Assembly (NCBI GenBank): GCA_963750715.1
Contig: CAVVRP010000003.1
Span: forward strand, 62,001-126,000
Origin: JAGVSR01 sp963750715
Lineage (GTDB): Bacteria > Pseudomonadota > Alphaproteobacteria > Rhizobiales > Hyphomicrobiaceae
Direction: 5' to 3'
DNA: 64,000 nucleotides
Part shown: positions 61,194-64,000 of the stretch, in pieces
Numbering within the stretch: position 1 is the first letter of the stretch
Layout of the letters: every line of letters begins with the position of its first letter
Program-made: the position numbers and the translations under genes
The notes under the pieces: model-generated
Seen by the model: the letters and a program-made list of their open reading frames with translations, nothing else
Told to the model about the DNA's origin: nothing
Database searches by the model: none

Positions 61194-62237
61194 TCACGAC
61201 GGTGGCACGTCCTTGGCAGACGATACGCTCATTTTGGCAGCGTCGGCGCGGACGCCAGCCTCGGCGGGAGGAACGGGTTCGATTTTAGCCCCGCCCGCTC
61301 CGGGAGCAACGATATCGCTCTTGTTGCCATTCACATGTTGTCTGCCGTTGACGCGTTTGGTCGCGCCCGTGTCTTTGCCCTGCTCGATCGCAGACATGAG
61401 CAGACGGCAGATGCGCGAAAGCGTTTCGCGCAGCTTGTGCCGGTGGACAACCATGTCGATCATGCCGTGATCGAGCAGATATTCTGAGCGCTGGAAGCCA
61501 TCGGGCAATTGCTCACGAATGGTCTGCTGGATCACGCGCGGACCGGCAAAGCAGATGAGCGCGCCAGGCTCCGCGATATGCACGTCCCCCAGCATCGCGT
61601 ACGAGGCTGTTACGCCGCCGGTGGTTGGGTCGGTCAGAACAACGATGTAGGGAAGTTTTGCCTCGCGCAGACGCTGCACAGCGATAGTCGTGCGCGGCAT
61701 CTGCATCAGCGAAAGAATGCCCTCCTGCATGCGTGCGCCGCCCGAAGCCGCGAACAGGATAAACGGCGTCTTACGTGCCACGGCGCGCAGCATTGCGGCG
61801 ATCACCGCCTCGCCCGCGGCCATGCCAAGAGACCCGCCCATGAACTCGAAGTCCTGCACCGCCGCGACGACATTTTGTCCGTCGAGCAGGCCCTCGCCGA
61901 TCAGAACGGCGTCCTCGAGATTGGTCTTGCCTTTGGCATCCTTGAGGCGATCGGTGTAACGCCGGCCGTCGCGGAACTTCAGCGGATCTACCGGAACGGT
62001 CGGCGCCGGCACAACTTCGAACACGCCGCCGTCGAACAGATGTGCCAGGCGCTGCCGCGCCGTCATCTTCATATGGAATTCTGATCCGGGCACAACGAAG
62101 TGGTTGGCCTCGAGATCCTTGTAGAACACCATTTGCCCGGTCTCGGGGCACTTCACCCAGAGGTTTTCCGGAACCTCACGCTTCGTCGTGAGGAAGCTGC
62201 GGATTTTCGGACGGACGACGTTGTTGATCCAATTCAC
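61194..62237 (-). CDS. accD: Acetyl-CoA carboxylase carboxyltransferase subunit beta
   Basis: 347 residues. The carboxyltransferase core has RLAHLFDGGVFEVVPAPTVP, RYTDRLKDAKGKTNLEDAVL, FEFMGGSLGMAAGEAVIAAM, ILFAASGGARMQEGILSLMQ (CoA binding), DPTTGGVTASYAMLGDVHIA and GPRVIQQTIREQLPDGFQRS. It transfers carboxyl from biotin to acetyl-CoA, the first step of fatty acid synthesis. Of the four N-terminal zinc-ribbon cysteines seen in E. coli only one is left (WVKCPETGQMVFYKD). The C-terminus carries a Gly/Pro/Ala extension. Upstream of folC on the same strand. Confidence 0.95.
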   Translation of the reverse strand: MNWINNVVRPKIRSFLTTKREVPENLWVKCPETGQMVFYKDLEANHFVVPGSEFHMKMTARQRLAHLFDGGVFEVVPAPTVPVDPLKFRDGRRYTDRLKDAKGKTNLEDAVLIGEGLLDGQNVVAAVQDFEFMGGSLGMAAGEAVIAAMLRAVARKTPFILFAASGGARMQEGILSLMQMPRTTIAVQRLREAKLPYIVVLTDPTTGGVTASYAMLGDVHIAEPGALICFAGPRVIQQTIREQLPDGFQRSEYLLDHGMIDMVVHRHKLRETLSRICRLLMSAIEQGKDTGATKRVNGRQHVNGNKSDIVAPGAGGAKIEPVPPAEAGVRADAAKMSVSSAKDVPPS

Positions 62238-62346
62238 GCTGCTGGGCTCCTCGAACGCGATTAAGCCACCACATCGTGTGGGGCTGCCTGCGCCAGTTAC
62301 TGCGCCCGGCGTCGCATTCGCCGGGCGGCCGGATTGAAGGCCACTG

Positions 62347-63174
62347 TTACGTCGTGCGCAATGCGGCGCTCAGACTTCTCACGAGATCTAAGACAGCCGT
62401 CACCGTCTTACCAGTTGCGCGTCCGTCGCCATCCAGACTTTGTTGAATAGCGGTTACGATTGCTGAACCGACGACGACTCCGTCCGCTCCGGATGCAATG
62501 GCACGGGCCTGTTCGGGTGTTTTTACGCCAAAACCGACGACGACGGGAAGTTTCGTTGACTTTTTAATGCGCGCAACCTGCGCTTGCACATCGTTGGCAA
62601 CCGGCGCCGCTGCCCCAGTAATGCCCGTGATCGAAACGTAGTATAGGAACCCCGAGGTGTTCTTCAGAACCGCCGGGAGCCGCACGTCATCGGTGGTCGG
62701 CGTCGTCAACCTTATGAAATTCAATCCTTTTTCTACCGCCGGCAAACACAGCTCATCGTCGGCCTCGGGCGGCACGTCAACCACGATGAGCCCGTCAACG
62801 CCCGCCTCCTTGGCGTCGGCGAGGAAGCGCTCGTTGCCGTAGACATATATCGGGTTGTAGTACCCCATCAGCACAATCGGCGTCGTCGTGTCCGACTTGC
62901 GGAAGCGGCGGACGAGTTCGAGCGTCTTGCCCATCTTGTGCCCGGCCTTCAGCGCCCTCAGCGAGGACGCCTGAATGGCCGGCCCATCGGCCATAGGGTC
63001 CGAGAACGGCATGCCGAGTTCGATCACGTCGACGCCGGCAGCCGGCAACCCCGCCAGGATCTTGAAGCTGGTCTCGAGGTCGGGATCGCCCGCCGATACG
63101 AACGTGACAAGGGCCGCGCGGCCCTCTGACTTGAGCGCAGCGAAACGTCTGTCGATACGAGTTTCGGTGGACAT
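62347..63174 (-). CDS. trpA: Tryptophan synthase alpha subunit
   Basis: 275 residues. Catalytic Glu in GVDVIELGMPFSDPMADGPA and catalytic Asp in DGLIVVDVPPEADDELCLPA; phosphate loop GITGAAAPVANDVQAQVARI then PVVVGFGVKTPEQARAIASG and GVVVGSAIVTAIQQS. It converts indole-glycerol phosphate to indole and glyceraldehyde 3-phosphate. accD follows after 110 bases on the same strand. The partner trpB is not in the window: the next gene upstream is unrelated, so any trpF/trpB neighbour lies further away or outside. Confidence 0.97.
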   Translation of the reverse strand: MSTETRIDRRFAALKSEGRAALVTFVSAGDPDLETSFKILAGLPAAGVDVIELGMPFSDPMADGPAIQASSLRALKAGHKMGKTLELVRRFRKSDTTTPIVLMGYYNPIYVYGNERFLADAKEAGVDGLIVVDVPPEADDELCLPAVEKGLNFIRLTTPTTDDVRLPAVLKNTSGFLYYVSITGITGAAAPVANDVQAQVARIKKSTKLPVVVGFGVKTPEQARAIASGADGVVVGSAIVTAIQQSLDGDGRATGKTVTAVLDLVRSLSAALRTT

Positions 63175-63284
63175 GATAGGCGGCCGATCCTTCGATTGCT
63201 GCGCCGGTCGTAGGACGCGTAAGCATTGCTGGTCAAGGTCACCGCGTCACGCGTGCGCTGGCCGGTCCACAACCTATCGGCGGC

Positions 63285-63980
63285 CTAGTGTAAAGGCAGC
63301 TTGAGCTGGATCTTGCTGTTGAGATTGGGCTGCGCCCCGGACCCGACACCGTCGACATCGGTCGTCACGTCGAGCGAGTAGGCCTCGGGTTTGGTCAAGG
63401 TAATCCCGGCGGCCGCGGCTTCACGCATCTTGACCGGATCGGCCGACCCGTTCGATGCACCGGAGTCGAGTTCGAGTTCCTGCTTGAACTCCACGAACGG
63501 CTGAATGGTCTCTTTATCGCCGAGGGAGAAAGTTTTGCCGATGCGCGGCGCAACGACCACGGACTTTTTGTCGACAGCGTCGCTGGATGCGCCTACCGCT
63601 ACGTCTGCACCCGCTCCGTCCCATTCGGTTTTCGTCTTGATCGACATAATCGGAGACAGCTGTAGCGCGACGTAAGCCGAGACGGTGGGGTCTTGCGTCT
63701 TCGGTAGCTCGCCGGAGTCAGCGAGCGTCGCGCCGACCGTCATGCCGGCGGTCGCATATCGCGAGATCCTGTAATTCGCGCCGACCTGCGTGCGCTTACT
63801 GATTTCGGCGCCATCTTCCACCGGACTGATTTCCAGATTGGTCCAAACGTCGAGAGCCGATGGAGAGGGCGCGGACTTGGGGCTCGCAAGCGTGCTCGAC
63901 GCCAGTGCCTTGGCCTCTTCAAGCTTTCGCGCTTCGACGGCGGCATTGTAGTCGCGCAACCGATTCAGGCTGGTGCTCAT
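63285..63980 (-). CDS. Hypothetical protein with beta-barrel-like C-terminus
   Basis: 231 residues from the ATG at 63980 with AAGGGGG upstream. After a helical start (SLNRLRDYNAAVEARKLEEA) and a low-complexity Ala/Ser/Pro stretch come alternating amphipathic strands: GANYRISRYATAGMTVGATL, VSAYVALQLSPIMSIKTKTE, FVEFKQELELDSG and the end NLNSKIQLKLPLH. The strand pattern resembles outer-membrane beta proteins, but no signal peptide is visible, so the true start may be further upstream beyond the window or the protein is cytoplasmic. It lies 110 bases upstream of trpA on the same strand. No family recognised. Confidence 0.65.
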   Translation of the reverse strand: MSTSLNRLRDYNAAVEARKLEEAKALASSTLASPKSAPSPSALDVWTNLEISPVEDGAEISKRTQVGANYRISRYATAGMTVGATLADSGELPKTQDPTVSAYVALQLSPIMSIKTKTEWDGAGADVAVGASSDAVDKKSVVVAPRIGKTFSLGDKETIQPFVEFKQELELDSGASNGSADPVKMREAAAAGITLTKPEAYSLDVTTDVDGVGSGAQPNLNSKIQLKLPLH

Positions 63981-64000
63981 TGAAAGACTGCCCCCTTGCG

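Overview
The window looks like chromosomal DNA of a methylotrophic alphaproteobacterium of the order Hyphomicrobiales, most like a Hyphomicrobium-type organism. This is inferred from gene content, not from a search: a ChvI/ChvG - HprK - EIIA(Man) - HPr - AhcY - DivL - TsaE - MurU - AddB - AddA - TrxA backbone next to FolC - AccD - TrpA, which as I recall is the gene order of rhizobia and relatives, together with a trimethylamine-oxidation cluster. GC is high except for a few AT-rich islands.

Layout. (1) 1-5.3 kb: three genes for envelope proteins, namely a WD40-caspase protein, a DUF900-type alpha/beta hydrolase with an acyl-carrier-like N-terminal region, and an unknown exported protein. (2) 5.3-20.9 kb: accessory region of small exported or membrane proteins (VanZ-like, SPOR-like, 2TM, DUF218), an AT-rich non-coding stretch, an acylphosphatase remnant, a protein made of ten 23-residue repeats, a phage-type recombination module (Rad52-HNH, Gp157, XRE regulator), a truncated TadG-like pseudogene and a Flp pilin. 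(3) 20.9-29.2 kb: FAD-linked oxidase, exported DUF2541-like protein, fatty acid desaturase, lipid kinase, PEP carboxykinase and a HugZ-like protein. (4) 29.3-48.8 kb: the conserved backbone, in which the acid/envelope-sensing ChvI/ChvG pair sits beside the regulatory PTS (HprK, EIIA, HPr), followed by AhcY, the cell-cycle pseudokinase DivL, TsaE fused to a sugar kinase, MurU, the AddAB recombination nuclease and thioredoxin. (5) 48.9-59.7 kb: a methylated-amine island. Trimethylamine monooxygenase (Tmm) makes TMAO, the TMAO demethylase (Tdm) gives dimethylamine plus formaldehyde, and the heme-dependent dimethylamine monooxygenase (DmmABC) gives methylamine plus formaldehyde. A GcvT-like protein (DmmD), a cupin and an APC permease accompany them. 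(6) 59.7-63.98 kb: folC, accD, trpA and a hypothetical gene.

Many otherwise recognisable genes are broken by single-base shifts, mostly apparent +1 insertions and several in short G runs. They include divL, which should be functional in a living cell. I therefore read most of these as sequence errors of a draft assembly and annotate the genes across the shifts. Decay of dmmB (about six shifts) and dmmC (about three) cannot be excluded from sequence alone. No rRNA, complete tRNA or CRISPR array was seen.
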